From assembly GCA_012735195.1 (NCBI GenBank), contig JAAYIC010000014.1, forward strand, positions 62,001 through 126,000: a stretch of DNA of 64,000 bases, written 5' to 3'. This DNA comes from Bacillota bacterium. Lineage in GTDB: Bacteria > Bacillota > UBA4882 > UBA10575. Position numbers and translations under genes: made by a program. Below the pieces are notes generated by a model. That model ran no database searches and was not told the DNA's origin. It saw nothing but the letters and a program-made list of their open reading frames with translations. This document shows positions 17,833-27,067 of the stretch, piece by piece; positions within the stretch are counted from its first letter, which is position 1; each line of letters starts with the position of its first letter.

Positions 17833-18409
17833 AGGAAAACTCCGGGAGTTAAAAAAGATGCTGGCGGGTTCTTCCTGGGAACTCTATTCGGCCGCGGATT
17901 TCCCGCAGCTGCCGCCGGTGGTGGAGGACGGGGAGACTTTCCGGGAAAACGCGGTGAAAAAAGCGCTGTTGGTCGCGGGGATACTTAAGGAATGGACACT
18001 GGCTGATGATTCCGGGTTGGAAGTCGACGCCTTGAACGGGGCGCCGGGGGTGTTTTCCGCCAGATTTGCCGGAGAACCCGGGAATGACAAGAAAAACAAT
18101 GAGAAGCTCCTCCGGTTACTGGCGGATATCCCATTGGAGCAGAGGACGGCCAGGTTCCGTTGTGCACTTGCCCTTGCCTCTCCCGAAGGCGAGGTTTGGA
18201 CCACCGAGAGGACCTGTGAGGGGTTGATCGCGCCGGCTCCCCGGGGCGACCAAGGTTTCGGTTATGACCCCTTATTTTACCTGCCGGAACTCGGCGTAAC
18301 CATGGCCGAACTCCCGGAGGAGAAGAAAAACGAGATCAGCCATAGGGGAAAAGCCATGAAGGATCTGCTGGCGCACTTGAAAACGATCGCCCCGGATTGT
18401 GTTGACTAA
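17801..18409 (+). CDS. rdgB: XTP/dITP diphosphatase (RdgB/HAM1)
   Basis: The enzyme hydrolyses dITP and XTP to monophosphates, keeping deaminated purines out of DNA and RNA. Its 202 residues include [14 protein letters not shown] at the N-terminus, [23 protein letters not shown] near 68 and the C-terminal GYDPLFY and SHRGKAM motifs. The GTG at 17801 lies inside rph in another frame and is needed to keep the conserved SKNKGKL loop, so the 32-base overlap is genuine and implies coupled translation. The promoter of the following tRNA overlaps its last codons. Confidence 0.95.
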   Translation: MPRLVLASKNKGKLRELKKMLAGSSWELYSAADFPQLPPVVEDGETFRENAVKKALLVAGILKEWTLADDSGLEVDALNGAPGVFSARFAGEPGNDKKNNEKLLRLLADIPLEQRTARFRCALALASPEGEVWTTERTCEGLIAPAPRGDQGFGYDPLFYLPELGVTMAELPEEKKNEISHRGKAMKDLLAHLKTIAPDCVD

Positions 18410-18430
18410 TATGAAAATTTCGCGTATACT
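18402..18430 (+). promoter_or_regulatory. Promoter of tRNA-Pro
   Basis: TTGACT and TATACT are separated by exactly 17 bases, and the tRNA begins 14 bases later. The -35 overlaps the end of rdgB. Confidence 0.8.
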
Positions 18431-18444
18431 GGTACTGCAGGACT

Positions 18445-18521
18445 CGGGGTGTGGCGCAGTTTGGGAGCGCGTCTGCTTTGGGAGCAGAAGGCCCAGGGTT
18501 CAAATCCCTGCACCCCGACCA
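18445..18521 (+). tRNA. tRNA-Pro (anticodon TGG)
   Basis: A 77-base cloverleaf with acceptor stem CGGGGTG/CACCCCG, D-arm GGCGCAG...GCGC, anticodon loop TTTGGGA (TGG), T-arm with GGTTCAAATCC and an encoded CCA end. It is a single-gene unit with its own promoter and terminator. Confidence 0.96.
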
Positions 18522-18536
18522 GTTATAAATAGTCGC

Positions 18537-18564
18537 AATAAGCCCTTCGGGCTTATTTTTTTTG
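18537..18564 (+). terminator. Terminator of tRNA-Pro
   Basis: A 9-bp stem AATAAGCCC/GGGCTTATT closed by a TTC loop runs into eight T. Confidence 0.9.
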
Positions 18565-18808
18565 TGCATTATATACATCTCCAGCCTGTTTTACCTTGGT
18601 CATCGGTCCGTTAATTCTCCACTCTTTAGGCCCGACTATCACGCAGAACTTTATGTATCGATAAAAGCAGTCAAAGCCAATGATGGCGATGTGGCGGGCG
18701 CCTATAAAGTGGAGTAGCCTTAAGCAAGAATTTGGAACAAAGACTAAAAAGTAAACCCCAAGGGCCGTTGTGGCCGGCCGGGACCTTCCCAGTTGGAAAA
18801 AGTCGCTA
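18565..18808. other. Gene-free stretch between tRNA-Pro and tRNA-Gly with an inverted repeat
   Basis: No convincing gene is present. A 15-base imperfect inverted repeat (13 of 15 pairs) at 18617-18631 and 18700-18714 encloses about 70 bases, so a transcript could form a closed long stem. One frame across it reads without stop into HAELYVSIKAVKANDGDVAGAYKVE followed by TAG, which may be a decayed coding end. Neither an RNA family nor a protein family was recognised. Confidence 0.4.
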
Positions 18809-18837
18809 TTGACAGCGGCCTCTTTTTTCCTTATTAT
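18809..18837 (+). promoter_or_regulatory. Promoter of tRNA-Gly
   Basis: Perfect TTGACA at 18809-18814, 17-base spacer, TATTAT at 18832-18837, with the tRNA starting 15 bases later. Confidence 0.8.
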
Positions 18838-18852
18838 ATAAATAGCAAGTCT

Positions 18853-18928
18853 GCGGGAATAGCTCAGTTGGCAGAGCGTCAGCCTTCCAAGCTGAATGTC
18901 GCGGGTTCGAGTCCCGTTTCCCGCTCCA
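18853..18928 (+). tRNA. tRNA-Gly (anticodon TCC)
   Basis: A 76-base cloverleaf: acceptor GCGGGAA/TTCCCGC, D-arm AGCTCAGTTGGCAGAGC, anticodon loop CTTCCAA (TCC), T-arm GCGGGTTCGAGTCCCGT, discriminator T and encoded CCA. Confidence 0.97.
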
Positions 18929-18939
18929 AAAGATATAGC

Positions 18940-18965
18940 GGCTGTCGAAACGGCAGCCTTTTTTG
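18940..18965 (+). terminator. Terminator of tRNA-Gly
   Basis: Stem GGCTGTCG/CGGCAGCC (one G-T pair) around an AAA loop is followed by six T. Confidence 0.85.
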
Positions 18966-18984
18966 TTATGTCTACTTTTTGAAA

Positions 18985-19014
18985 TTGACAAGCTGTAAAA
19001 AAAAAGTTTATAAT
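18985..19014 (+). promoter_or_regulatory. Strong promoter of the secDF operon
   Basis: TTGACA at 18985-18990 and TATAAT at 19009-19014 are both perfect, with an 18-base A-rich spacer. The first start codon (small ORF at 19074) is 60 bases downstream. A second TATAAT repeat at 19019-19024 could be an alternative -10. Confidence 0.8.
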
Positions 19015-19073
19015 AGTTTATAATATATGGGACCAGACAAAGAACGCCGGTGTCATTGGAAGGGGGGAGCCGC

Positions 19074-19208
19074 ATGACAGAGACGGTTGTTGTCGCGGCC
19101 TTTGTCGTAATTGCCTTTACATTTTTAGGGGTATTAAGCGCCAAGGCGGAAAAAGAAGTCGCTCTCCGGGTGAGATCGAAAGAGAAAACAACCAGAAAAA
19201 AACGTTGA
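19074..19208 (+). CDS. Small single-pass membrane protein (44 aa) leading the secDF operon
   Basis: ATG at 19074 lies six bases after GGAAGGGGGG, an excellent ribosome site, and the frame closes with TGA at 19206-19208. The product has one hydrophobic helix (about 4-22) and a basic tail rich in Lys and Arg (VRSKEKTTRKKR), so the tail should stay in the cytoplasm. It stands directly between the strong promoter and secD, with the secD ribosome site starting 14 bases later. No family is recognised. A role with the Sec machinery is suggested only by position. Confidence 0.6.
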   Translation: MTETVVVAAFVVIAFTFLGVLSAKAEKEVALRVRSKEKTTRKKR

Positions 19209-19236
19209 AGGCGTGGTGGAGGAAGGAGGGGTTCTG

Positions 19237-20787
19237 GTGCGGAAAGATCTGCGCTGGAAATTTTGGGCCACTATTTTTTTGGTTTTTTTATGCGTAATTT
19301 TTGTGGTACTGCCTTACTATAATCCAAACCTGAAAAATCTTTTTTTTAAGGGACAGGATCCCGTCCGTCAAGGCCTTGACCTGCAGGGAGGGATTGAGGT
19401 TATTCTCACCCCCGACTACCGGGTGGAACGGCGCGTATTAATCGGGGTCATGGACGAATTGCGGACTGCTGTCACCGGTATTGACGTGACGAGTCCAACC
19501 ATCCGTTTGCTGGGCCGCGCGGAACAGAACCGTTATGAAGGACTGGAGCTTGTCTTTGCGAGCGCGGAAGAAGTGGAGCGGGTGTTGCGCGCCGGGGTCA
19601 TCCGCCCGGAAATGACCTGGCGTTCGGGGGCGGAGGAGAAAAAACTGAAGTTGCGGACTGAAGCATCAACGGAAAAACCGGAAGTCCTGAAGGTTTTCTT
19701 CTCCGAAGACCCCAGGAACTTCCCAAAAGATGCTTTGAGCCAGGCGAGAATAATTATTAAAAACCGCATAGACGCCAGTGGGCTCAGTGAACCGGCGGTA
19801 TGGCTTGACGAAGCCAATCAACGCCTCCAGATTCAACTGCCGGGGATTACCAGCCAAGAGGAGGCGGAACGGTTGATCCGGACAACCGGCCGGTTAAACT
19901 TCCGCCTGGGGAACCGGATTGTGATGTTTGGGACCGATCTTACCGATGCCAGGCCCGGCATTGACCAGCGGGAAGGCGTGCCGGTTATCCATTTCAAATT
20001 TGGCAGGGTCGGCGCCAGGCAGTTTGAGGAGATCACCAGGGACCATGTGGGAGAAGTACTCGCCATCTACTTGGACGAGGAACTCTTGATGGAACCGGTG
20101 ATTAATGAACCGATCCTGGGGGGAGAAGGACAGATAACCCTCGGCCGCGGAGCGACCCTTAAAGAGGCCCAAGAATATGCGGTTCTGATGAAATCCGGGG
20201 CCCTGCCCGTTTCCTTAAGGACCGTGCAGATCACCCAGATCGCTCCGACACTGGGCAGTGAGATCGTCCGCCAGAGCCTGCTGGCGGCGGGAATCGGCCT
20301 TTGTCTTGTTTTCCTGTTTATGGTTGGTTTTTATGGGATTCCGGGGTTGCTGGCCAATGCGGCCTTGATCGTATACGGCCTTCTGGTCCTGGGGATTATG
20401 GCTCTCTTCCGGGGGGGTTTGACCCTGCCGGGGGTGGCTGGCTTTATCCTCTCCATTGGGATGGCGGTTGATGCCAATATCCTTATTTTTGAACGGATTA
20501 AGGACGAAATCTGGAACGGCAAAACAATACGTGCGGCTTTGGTTGGCGGCTTTGACCGGGCTTTTACGGCAATCCTGGATGCCAACGTCACCACGCTCAT
20601 CGTCGCCCTAGTCCTGTTGATCTTGGGGACCGGAACGGTGCGGGGGTTTGCCGTCACCCTCACCATTGGTATTTTGGCCAGCATGTTCACTGCGCTGGTG
20701 GTGACCAGGATCTTCATGGAGATCGTTGTTGACCGGAACCCGGAAAAAACCTTTAAACGCTTGGGCGGCGGGGAGGTGCAGGCATGA
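19237..20787 (+). CDS. secD: Protein translocase subunit SecD
   Basis: SecD works with SecF to pull exported proteins through SecYEG using the proton gradient. The 516-residue protein has an N-terminal helix (about 5-25), the RQGLDLQGGIEVIL motif near 45, the P1 head domain containing IIKNRIDASGLSEP and the IQLPGI strand, then five C-terminal helices with GFILSIGMAVDANILIFERIKDE near 405. GTG at 19237 is chosen because AAGGAGGGG lies five bases upstream; the longer frame start at 19213 is inside that leader. It overlaps secF by four bases. Confidence 0.96.
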   Translation: MRKDLRWKFWATIFLVFLCVIFVVLPYYNPNLKNLFFKGQDPVRQGLDLQGGIEVILTPDYRVERRVLIGVMDELRTAVTGIDVTSPTIRLLGRAEQNRYEGLELVFASAEEVERVLRAGVIRPEMTWRSGAEEKKLKLRTEASTEKPEVLKVFFSEDPRNFPKDALSQARIIIKNRIDASGLSEPAVWLDEANQRLQIQLPGITSQEEAERLIRTTGRLNFRLGNRIVMFGTDLTDARPGIDQREGVPVIHFKFGRVGARQFEEITRDHVGEVLAIYLDEELLMEPVINEPILGGEGQITLGRGATLKEAQEYAVLMKSGALPVSLRTVQITQIAPTLGSEIVRQSLLAAGIGLCLVFLFMVGFYGIPGLLANAALIVYGLLVLGIMALFRGGLTLPGVAGFILSIGMAVDANILIFERIKDEIWNGKTIRAALVGGFDRAFTAILDANVTTLIVALVLLILGTGTVRGFAVTLTIGILASMFTALVVTRIFMEIVVDRNPEKTFKRLGGGEVQA

Positions 20788-21719
20788 ATCTTTTGAAATA
20801 TCGAAAAGTATATATTATTGCTGCGGTTTTAATCCTGCTCTTTAATGTGGTTATGTTGACCACAAAAGGGTTGAACTACGGGGTGGATTTCACCGGGGGG
20901 ACCACCATCCGTTTTCCCTTGTCAAAACCGGTGACCTCCCCCGAGGTAGTGGCGGCCTTGGAAACCCCGGAATTGGAGAGTCTTGATCTGCAACTGGCTC
21001 CCCCCCAACCCTATGCTTATGTGGACCCTACAGGACGGCAGAAATATGGCGTGCAGGTGCAGACGAGATTTTTAAGCCCTGAGGAACAGGAGATGGTCAT
21101 CGCCGCCCTGGAGACAGCCTTTGGGGCTGCAGGTGAAGAGACCGGGCTGGAAGTTTACGGGGTCGATCCCTTGATCAGCCGGGAGATGCTGTCGAAATCC
21201 CTGTTGGCGCTGCTCATTGCCGGCGCTCTGATCCTCGTCTATATGGCTTTCCGTTTTGAGTTTAAGTCGGGTGTGGCCGGGCTCTTTGCCCTTGTTTTTG
21301 ATGTCATGTCCGTAATCGGTCTTTTCGCCCTGCTACAAAAACAAGTCAATGTGACGTTTATTGCGGCGCTGTTGACAATTATCGGTTATTCCATCAATAA
21401 TTCAATCGTTATTTTCGACCGGATCCGGGAAAATCTGCGGTTCCGTAAGAAAGGCGAGACCTTTGCGGAGATCGTTAACTTCAGTGTCCTCCAGACCATG
21501 CGGCGTTCGGTGAACACTTCAGCAACCACGGTGATAACGATCTTCCTCCTATACCTGCTGGGCAGCGCCTCGGTTCGCGAGTTCTGCCTGGCGATGATGG
21601 TCGGGTTTACGGTCGGCACTTATACCTCGCTCTTTATTGCCGGCCCGTTGTGGGCGATCTGGAAGGGCAGTGAGGAGCAGAAAAAAGACCGGCGGCGGGC
21701 GTTGGCCGGGGCCCGTTAA
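20784..21719 (+). CDS. secF: Protein translocase subunit SecF
   Basis: The 311-residue partner of SecD has six membrane helices. Its NYGVDFTGGTTIRF motif follows the first helix, and the second half holds AALLTIIGYSINNSIVIFDRIREN with the functional Asp/Arg cluster and the final LLYLLGSASVREFCLAMMVGF helix. ATG at 20784 overlaps the secD stop (ATGA) with GGGAGGTG upstream. secD and secF are separate genes here, unlike the fused SecDF of Bacillus. Confidence 0.96.
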   Translation: MNLLKYRKVYIIAAVLILLFNVVMLTTKGLNYGVDFTGGTTIRFPLSKPVTSPEVVAALETPELESLDLQLAPPQPYAYVDPTGRQKYGVQVQTRFLSPEEQEMVIAALETAFGAAGEETGLEVYGVDPLISREMLSKSLLALLIAGALILVYMAFRFEFKSGVAGLFALVFDVMSVIGLFALLQKQVNVTFIAALLTIIGYSINNSIVIFDRIRENLRFRKKGETFAEIVNFSVLQTMRRSVNTSATTVITIFLLYLLGSASVREFCLAMMVGFTVGTYTSLFIAGPLWAIWKGSEEQKKDRRRALAGAR

Positions 21720-21737
21720 AATACCGTTGGTAACGGG

Positions 21738-22538
21738 GTGATTGCGATCAGTTTTTTCCACGCGGTTTTGCTTGGTATTGTCCAAGGTATAACAGAGTTT
21801 CTCCCGGTCAGCTCTTCAGGGCACCTGGTGATCGTTCCCGCCTTGTTCGGTATTCCCAAGCCGTCGCTCACCTTTGATGTCTTGCTGCATTTGGGGACCG
21901 GTCTTGCCGTGGCGGCTGTTTTCAAAGACGAATTGTTAACACTGATCAAGGGGATTTGCAAGAGAGACAAAACCGCCTTACGCCTGGCCGGCTGGCTGGT
22001 GGTGGGGACCATTCCAGCGGTGGCGGCCGGTTTTCTCCTCCGGAATCAGGTGGAAAAGGTCTTCGGTGTCCCGGTTTTTTCCGGGGTTTTCCTCCTGGTC
22101 ACCGCTTTCCTGCTCTGGCTGGCCGACCGGTACGACGGCGCCAAGGACTACCGGAGCCTGGGTTGGAGTGGTAGTTTACTGGTGGGGCTGTTTCAGGCCC
22201 TGGCTCTGCTCCCCGGGATCTCCAGATCGGGAGCGACCATTACCGCCGGCCGGGCCTGGGGCTTATCCCGGCAGGAGGCGGCCAGGTTCTCTTTCCTCCT
22301 CTCGATCCCGATTATTTTCGGAGCGGGGATATACGAAGCCTTGCCTTTGTTGACCGGAGAAACACCGGCCGAACTGACCGGCCCTTACCTGGCCGGGACG
22401 CTGGTGGCGGCGGTTAGCGGGTTTCTGGTCATCAAGTTTTTCCTGGGCTATCTTGGCCGGGGAAGGTTGCGTCCGTTTATGATTTACTGCTTACTAATGG
22501 GGACGGCTTTTATCATTGGCACGTTTTTCCTTTTTTAG
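21738..22538 (+). CDS. uppP: Undecaprenyl-diphosphatase UppP (BacA)
   Basis: UppP dephosphorylates undecaprenyl pyrophosphate so that the carrier lipid can be reused for wall and polymer synthesis. The 266-residue polytopic protein carries both signature segments: GIVQGITEFLPVSSSGHL near 14 and the catalytic LLPGISRSGATITAG near 155. GTG at 21738 is the only sensible start, 18 bases after secF, with a weak ribosome site. The terminator right after it closes the secDF unit. Confidence 0.95.
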   Translation: MIAISFFHAVLLGIVQGITEFLPVSSSGHLVIVPALFGIPKPSLTFDVLLHLGTGLAVAAVFKDELLTLIKGICKRDKTALRLAGWLVVGTIPAVAAGFLLRNQVEKVFGVPVFSGVFLLVTAFLLWLADRYDGAKDYRSLGWSGSLLVGLFQALALLPGISRSGATITAGRAWGLSRQEAARFSFLLSIPIIFGAGIYEALPLLTGETPAELTGPYLAGTLVAAVSGFLVIKFFLGYLGRGRLRPFMIYCLLMGTAFIIGTFFLF

Positions 22539-22545
22539 TCCGGAC

Positions 22546-22588
22546 AAGAACAGGCCCGGGTATAACAGCATGGCCTGTTCTTTTTTTT
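22546..22588 (+). terminator. Terminator after uppP
   Basis: An 11-bp stem AAGAACAGGCC/GGCCTGTTCTT with a 15-base loop is followed by a run of T. It separates the secDF-uppP unit from recJ. Confidence 0.85.
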
Positions 22589-22710
22589 ACCTGATACCGG
22601 GGAGGAAAATTTTCTTGGGCGCCGAAAGCCAAAGGTGAAGGGAGTGACCGGAAAAGAAAACCTTCTTCACCGGACGGGTGGAAAAAGGGTGAAGCAGGTA
22701 GCGACGGAAG

Positions 22711-24423
22711 ATGAAACTAAAAAGAAGATGGGTGATTAGGAGCAGCGCCCGGGAAGCCCCGGCGGAACTGGTTGAGAGATTATCCCTCTCACCGCTGACC
22801 GCCGGCCTGCTGGCGCAGAGAGGAATTAAAACCTTGGCCGAGGCCAAAGTCTTTCTTCACGGGACGGCGGAGGATTTATTCTCACCCTTCCTCCTCAATA
22901 CTATGGATCGGGCGGTGGAGCGGCTGGCCACGGCGTTGCAGAAAAAAGAGAAAATCTTGATTTACGGGGATTACGATGTTGACGGGCTGACGGCGACAGC
23001 CTTGATCCTGAGAACTCTGCGCCCGTGGAATAAGGGGAATATTATATATTATATTCCGAAAAGATTGGAGGAAGGATATGGTTTACACCAGGACAACCTG
23101 GCAAAGGCGGTAAAATACGGTTGCCGGCTGGTGGTGACGGTGGATTGCGGTGTGACCGCCCTCCAGGAGGCGGAGTTTTTGCGGAGCAAGGGTGTGGATC
23201 TGCTGGTTACCGACCACCATGAGCCGGGAGGCGTATTACCGGAGGCGGCGGCGGTGGTTAACCCGAAGACAACCCCCGGTTACCCCGGTGGTGAACTGGC
23301 CGGGGTTGGCGTGGCTTTCAAACTCTTGCAAGGGCTGGCGGAGTTTATCCCGGAGGTCCGGGAGGTCTTGTGGGAGAATCTTGACCTGGTAGCCCTGGGG
23401 ACCGTCGCCGATATCGTGCCTTTGGTCGGCGAAAACCGTCTTTTGGTTAAGGAAGGCCTGAAAGCCCTGGAAAAAACAGAAAACCCGGGCCTTTCCGCCC
23501 TCCTTAACCTGAACGGCTGGGCGGGAAGAGAGAGGACGCCCGGTTTGATCAGTTTCGGTTTGGCGCCACGCCTGAATGCCTGCGGGCGGCTGGGCGATCC
23601 GGTTAAGGGCCTCCGGTTGCTGTTAGAAACGGACCGCCACCGTGCCCGGAAAATCGCTATGGAACTGGAAAAATTAAATAGGAAGCGGCAGCAGATTGAG
23701 GAAAGGGTTTTGAAAGAGGCGGAGGAGATGCTTTCCCGGGAAGAACCGGGACAAGCCATCGTTTTGGGGAGTGAGAACTGGCACCCGGGAGTGATCGGGA
23801 TTGTTGCTTCGCGGTTGGTGGAAAAGTACTACCGGCCGGTGGTCCTGGTTGCGTTGGAAAAAGGGAAAGGAAGGGGATCGGCACGGAGTATCCCCGGGTT
23901 CCATCTTTACCGGGCGCTTAATGCCTGCGCCCCGTTGCTGGAGAGGTTTGGCGGCCATGAGATGGCGGCCGGTTTGGAAGTAGCCGGGGATAAACTGGCG
24001 GTTTTTAAAGAGAATTTTGAGGAGGTGGCCGGCTCCTGGCTTGACCGGGAAGAGGTGGGCACCCCGGTTTTGGAGATCGATGAAGTGACGGCGCTGGAGG
24101 ATTTAACAGTGGAACTGGCCAGGGAAGTGGCTGCCCTTGCCCCGTTTGGACCGGGGAATCCCGAACCTGTTCTGGCCTGCCGGGGAGTGAAACTGCTTTC
24201 CGCCGGTACTGTGGGAAAGGACGGGCGGCACCTGTCGGTGGAGATCGGAAACGGCGTTGCTTCCCGGAGGGGTATTGGTTTTAATTTTGGTCCCTTACGG
24301 GAGCAATTACCGGTGGGTGAAGAGTTTGATTTTGCATTTAAGTTGGAAGAGGATAGTTGGGACCGGGACCATAGGGTCTGTTTGGTGTTGAAGGATATAG
24401 TACCCGCGCGCGCGCGCGAGTAA
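22711..24423 (+). CDS. recJ: Single-stranded-DNA-specific exonuclease RecJ
   Basis: RecJ degrades single-stranded DNA 5' to 3' in recombination and mismatch repair. The 570-residue length is typical. DHH phosphoesterase motifs are present: YGDYDVDGLTATA near 90, VTVDCGVTALQEA near 145, LVTDHHEPG near 170, and the C-terminal DHHA1 segment with SARSIPGFHLYRAL and FGGHEMAAGL near 400. ATG at 22711 has only GGAAG upstream. The last codons lie in a (CG)7 run at 24405-24418, giving an unusual ARARE tail that adds residues beyond the normal fold. Confidence 0.94.
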   Translation: MKLKRRWVIRSSAREAPAELVERLSLSPLTAGLLAQRGIKTLAEAKVFLHGTAEDLFSPFLLNTMDRAVERLATALQKKEKILIYGDYDVDGLTATALILRTLRPWNKGNIIYYIPKRLEEGYGLHQDNLAKAVKYGCRLVVTVDCGVTALQEAEFLRSKGVDLLVTDHHEPGGVLPEAAAVVNPKTTPGYPGGELAGVGVAFKLLQGLAEFIPEVREVLWENLDLVALGTVADIVPLVGENRLLVKEGLKALEKTENPGLSALLNLNGWAGRERTPGLISFGLAPRLNACGRLGDPVKGLRLLLETDRHRARKIAMELEKLNRKRQQIEERVLKEAEEMLSREEPGQAIVLGSENWHPGVIGIVASRLVEKYYRPVVLVALEKGKGRGSARSIPGFHLYRALNACAPLLERFGGHEMAAGLEVAGDKLAVFKENFEEVAGSWLDREEVGTPVLEIDEVTALEDLTVELAREVAALAPFGPGNPEPVLACRGVKLLSAGTVGKDGRHLSVEIGNGVASRRGIGFNFGPLREQLPVGEEFDFAFKLEEDSWDRDHRVCLVLKDIVPARARE

Positions 24424-24425
24424 TC

Positions 24426-26600
24426 GTGGAGAAGAAGCAGAAAATTAAGGCGGGGAAAATTTTGACCATAGAAAAGCTGATTCAGAAGATGGAAAAAGCG
24501 GGGAGCAAAAATTCCCGCCGGTACATGCAGGAGGTCTATGAGTTTGCCAAGGCCGCGCATGCCGGTCAAACCAGGGATTCGGGGGAGGCCTATATCAACC
24601 ACCCGCTGGGTGTGGCCGCAATTCTGGTTGATATGGGTCTGGACCGCACCTCGATCGCTGCTGCGCTTCTTCATGATGTGGTGGAAGACACCTCGATAAA
24701 ACTGGAAGAGATCCAGGAGAGGTTCGGTCCGGAGGTCGCGACACTGGTTGACGGGGTTACAAAACTGAGCCGGATCTCTTTCCAAAGCCAACAAGAGCAG
24801 CAGGTGGAGAACCTGCGCAAGATGTTCCTGGCAATGGCCAAGGATATCCGGGTGATCCTGATCAAACTGGCGGATCGGATGCATAACATGCGGACCCTAA
24901 AATATTTGCCGGTCGAAAAACAGAAGAAGATCGCCAGAGAAACCCTGGAGATTTATGCTCCTTTAACCCATCGCTTGGGTATGTATAAATTCAAATGGGA
25001 ACTGGAAGACCTGGCCCTGCGTTTTTTGGAGCCGCAGAAATATTATGAACTGGTGCAGAAAGTCGCCAAAAAAAGGCAGGAGCGGGAAGGATACATTGAA
25101 AAGGTTCGAAAAGAACTGGAACAGCAACTGGCTTCCCTCGGGATTAGGGCGGAGGTCCAGGGGCGGCCGAAGCATTTTTACAGTATCTACCATAAAATGA
25201 CCAAACAAGACAAGCCCTTTGAGGAGATCTACGACTTGATGGCCCTGCGCGTGCTGGTGGAGTCCATCCCCGACTGCTACGAAGCCCTGGGTGTGGTCCA
25301 TAACCTTTGGAAGCCCATGCCGGGCGGGTTCAAGGATTATATCGCCATGCCCAAGTCCAATATGTACCAGTCGCTCCATACCCGGGTGGTCGGGGATAAC
25401 GGGGAACCCCTGGAGATCCAGAGCCGCACCGGGGAGATGCATATGGTCGCCGAATACGGTATTGCCGCCCACTGGCGGGACAAGCAGGGGGGAACCAACG
25501 ACGAAACCCTGATCGAGAAGATCGCCTGGCTCCGCCAACTCCTCGAGTGGCAGCAGGAATCGAAGGATGCCGATGAATACCTGGAGAATCTCCGGTTTGA
25601 TCTCTTTGAAGACGAGGTCTTTGTCTTTACCCCCAAGGGTGATGTGAAGAACCTGCCGGCCGGGGCGACACCCGTTGATTTTGCCTACCATATCCATACC
25701 CACATCGGCCAGCAATGTGTTGGAGCCAAGGTCAATGGGAGACTGGTACCGTTGAGCTATAAATTGCAGAACGGCGATATTGTCCAGATCCTCACAAGTA
25801 AACAGGCGGGCGGTCCCAGCAGCGACTGGCTGAAGTTTGTGGTGACTTCCAAGGCCAAGAGCAAGATCCGCCAGTGGTTGCGGGAACAGAGACGGGACGA
25901 GTATATCCAGCAGGCCCGGGATAATTTGGAGAAGGAGATAAAAAAACGCGGGCTGGATCCACAGGAATACTTAAAAGCAGAGGTACTGAAAGATGCCGCC
26001 GAGCGTTTGGGGTTCACTGAAGCCGATGATCTGTTGGTGGCCGTAGGCGACGGTAAGATAACCGCGGCAATGGTGGTAGGCAAGATTTTAGGGGACAAGG
26101 ACCCGGGGAAGCAGGCCAAATTGCCGGCGCCGGGAAGAAAGCGGAGCAGGAGCACTGGAGGAGTGATTGTAAAAGGCGTTGAAGGTTTGCTGATCCGCTT
26201 CTCCCGCTGTTGTAACCCGGTGCCCGGCGATGAGATCATCGGCTACATAACGCGGGGGAAAGGAGTGGCGGTCCACCGGATCAACTGTTCCAATATGCCG
26301 GAGGATACAGAGAGATTGATTGCGGTGGAATGGGCAAAGACCGGGACCGGCATTTACCCGTTTGAGGTGAAGATCGAAGCGACCGACCGTTTGAACCTTT
26401 TGGCGGAGATTATGAATATGATCGCCGCGCGGAATTTCAATGTCAGCGCAGCAAAAGTGACAACCAGAAAAGGGATGGCCTTTATCGATTTGACCTTGGA
26501 CATAACCCATTTGAATGATGTGAAGGACTTATTGGCCCACATTAAGCAGGTGAAAGGGGTACAACGAATCCACCGGGTGAGCCGGGTGAAAAGAACGTAG
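24426..26600 (+). CDS. relA: Bifunctional (p)ppGpp synthetase/hydrolase RelA/SpoT
   Basis: The enzyme makes and breaks the alarmone (p)ppGpp. The 724 residues show the HD hydrolase domain (about 40-190) with the HD pair in [11 protein letters not shown], the synthetase domain (about 230-350) with [10 protein letters not shown] and [19 protein letters not shown], a TGS domain (about 395-455, [25 protein letters not shown]), a zinc-finger-like region with [14 protein letters not shown], and a C-terminal ACT domain. Both active sites look intact. GTG at 24426, two bases after recJ, has no clear ribosome site; TTG at 24462 is an alternative that keeps all domains. Confidence 0.95.
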   Translation: MEKKQKIKAGKILTIEKLIQKMEKAGSKNSRRYMQEVYEFAKAAHAGQTRDSGEAYINHPLGVAAILVDMGLDRTSIAAALLHDVVEDTSIKLEEIQERFGPEVATLVDGVTKLSRISFQSQQEQQVENLRKMFLAMAKDIRVILIKLADRMHNMRTLKYLPVEKQKKIARETLEIYAPLTHRLGMYKFKWELEDLALRFLEPQKYYELVQKVAKKRQEREGYIEKVRKELEQQLASLGIRAEVQGRPKHFYSIYHKMTKQDKPFEEIYDLMALRVLVESIPDCYEALGVVHNLWKPMPGGFKDYIAMPKSNMYQSLHTRVVGDNGEPLEIQSRTGEMHMVAEYGIAAHWRDKQGGTNDETLIEKIAWLRQLLEWQQESKDADEYLENLRFDLFEDEVFVFTPKGDVKNLPAGATPVDFAYHIHTHIGQQCVGAKVNGRLVPLSYKLQNGDIVQILTSKQAGGPSSDWLKFVVTSKAKSKIRQWLREQRRDEYIQQARDNLEKEIKKRGLDPQEYLKAEVLKDAAERLGFTEADDLLVAVGDGKITAAMVVGKILGDKDPGKQAKLPAPGRKRSRSTGGVIVKGVEGLLIRFSRCCNPVPGDEIIGYITRGKGVAVHRINCSNMPEDTERLIAVEWAKTGTGIYPFEVKIEATDRLNLLAEIMNMIAARNFNVSAAKVTTRKGMAFIDLTLDITHLNDVKDLLAHIKQVKGVQRIHRVSRVKRT

Positions 26601-26608
26601 GTGAAAAG

Positions 26609-27067
26609 ATGCGGGTGCTGATTCAAAGAGTTTCAGAAGCCAGGGTAGTAGTGGAAGGGAAAGAAACGGGCAGGATCGGACAGGGGCTTTTGGTTTTGGT
26701 GGGCGCCGGAAGGGACGATACCGGAGCCGACGTCCGGCGTTTGGCAGAAAAAACCGTTAACCTGCGGATTTTTGAAGACGAGGCGGGGAAGATGAACCTT
26801 TCCCTGTTGGATGTGGGCGGGGGGGTTTTGGTGGTCTCCCAGTTTACGCTCTATGCCGACTGCCGGAAGGGCAGGAGGCCCAGTTTTGCAGACGCCGCCC
26901 CCCCGGAAGAGGGTGAACGGCTTTATTTGGAGTATGTCAAGGCGATTGAAGAATACGGGGTTAAAGTGGCCACCGGTGTCTTCGGCGCCCATATGCAGGT
27001 GGAGTTGGTGAATGACGGGCCGGTGACGATCTGGCTGGATTCCGAGGAGCTGGCACGGCCCAGGTGA
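26609..27067 (+). CDS. dtd: D-aminoacyl-tRNA deacylase
   Basis: Dtd hydrolyses D-amino acids wrongly attached to tRNA. The 152-residue protein is full length and has the two active-site motifs, [19 protein letters not shown] near 80 and [10 protein letters not shown] near 135. ATG at 26609 follows GTAGGTGA nine bases after the relA stop, keeping the common relA-dtd order. A 641-base gene-free, repeat-rich stretch follows. Confidence 0.96.
   Translation: MRVLIQRVSEARVVVEGKETGRIGQGLLVLVGAGRDDTGADVRRLAEKTVNLRIFEDEAGKMNLSLLDVGGGVLVVSQFTLYADCRKGRRPSFADAAPPEEGERLYLEYVKAIEEYGVKVATGVFGAHMQVELVNDGPVTIWLDSEELARPR

Noticed and set aside
23907-24884. 325-residue minus-strand open frame across recJ and relA
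   Set aside because: It covers two conserved genes antisense and reads as low-complexity Ser/Pro sequence.
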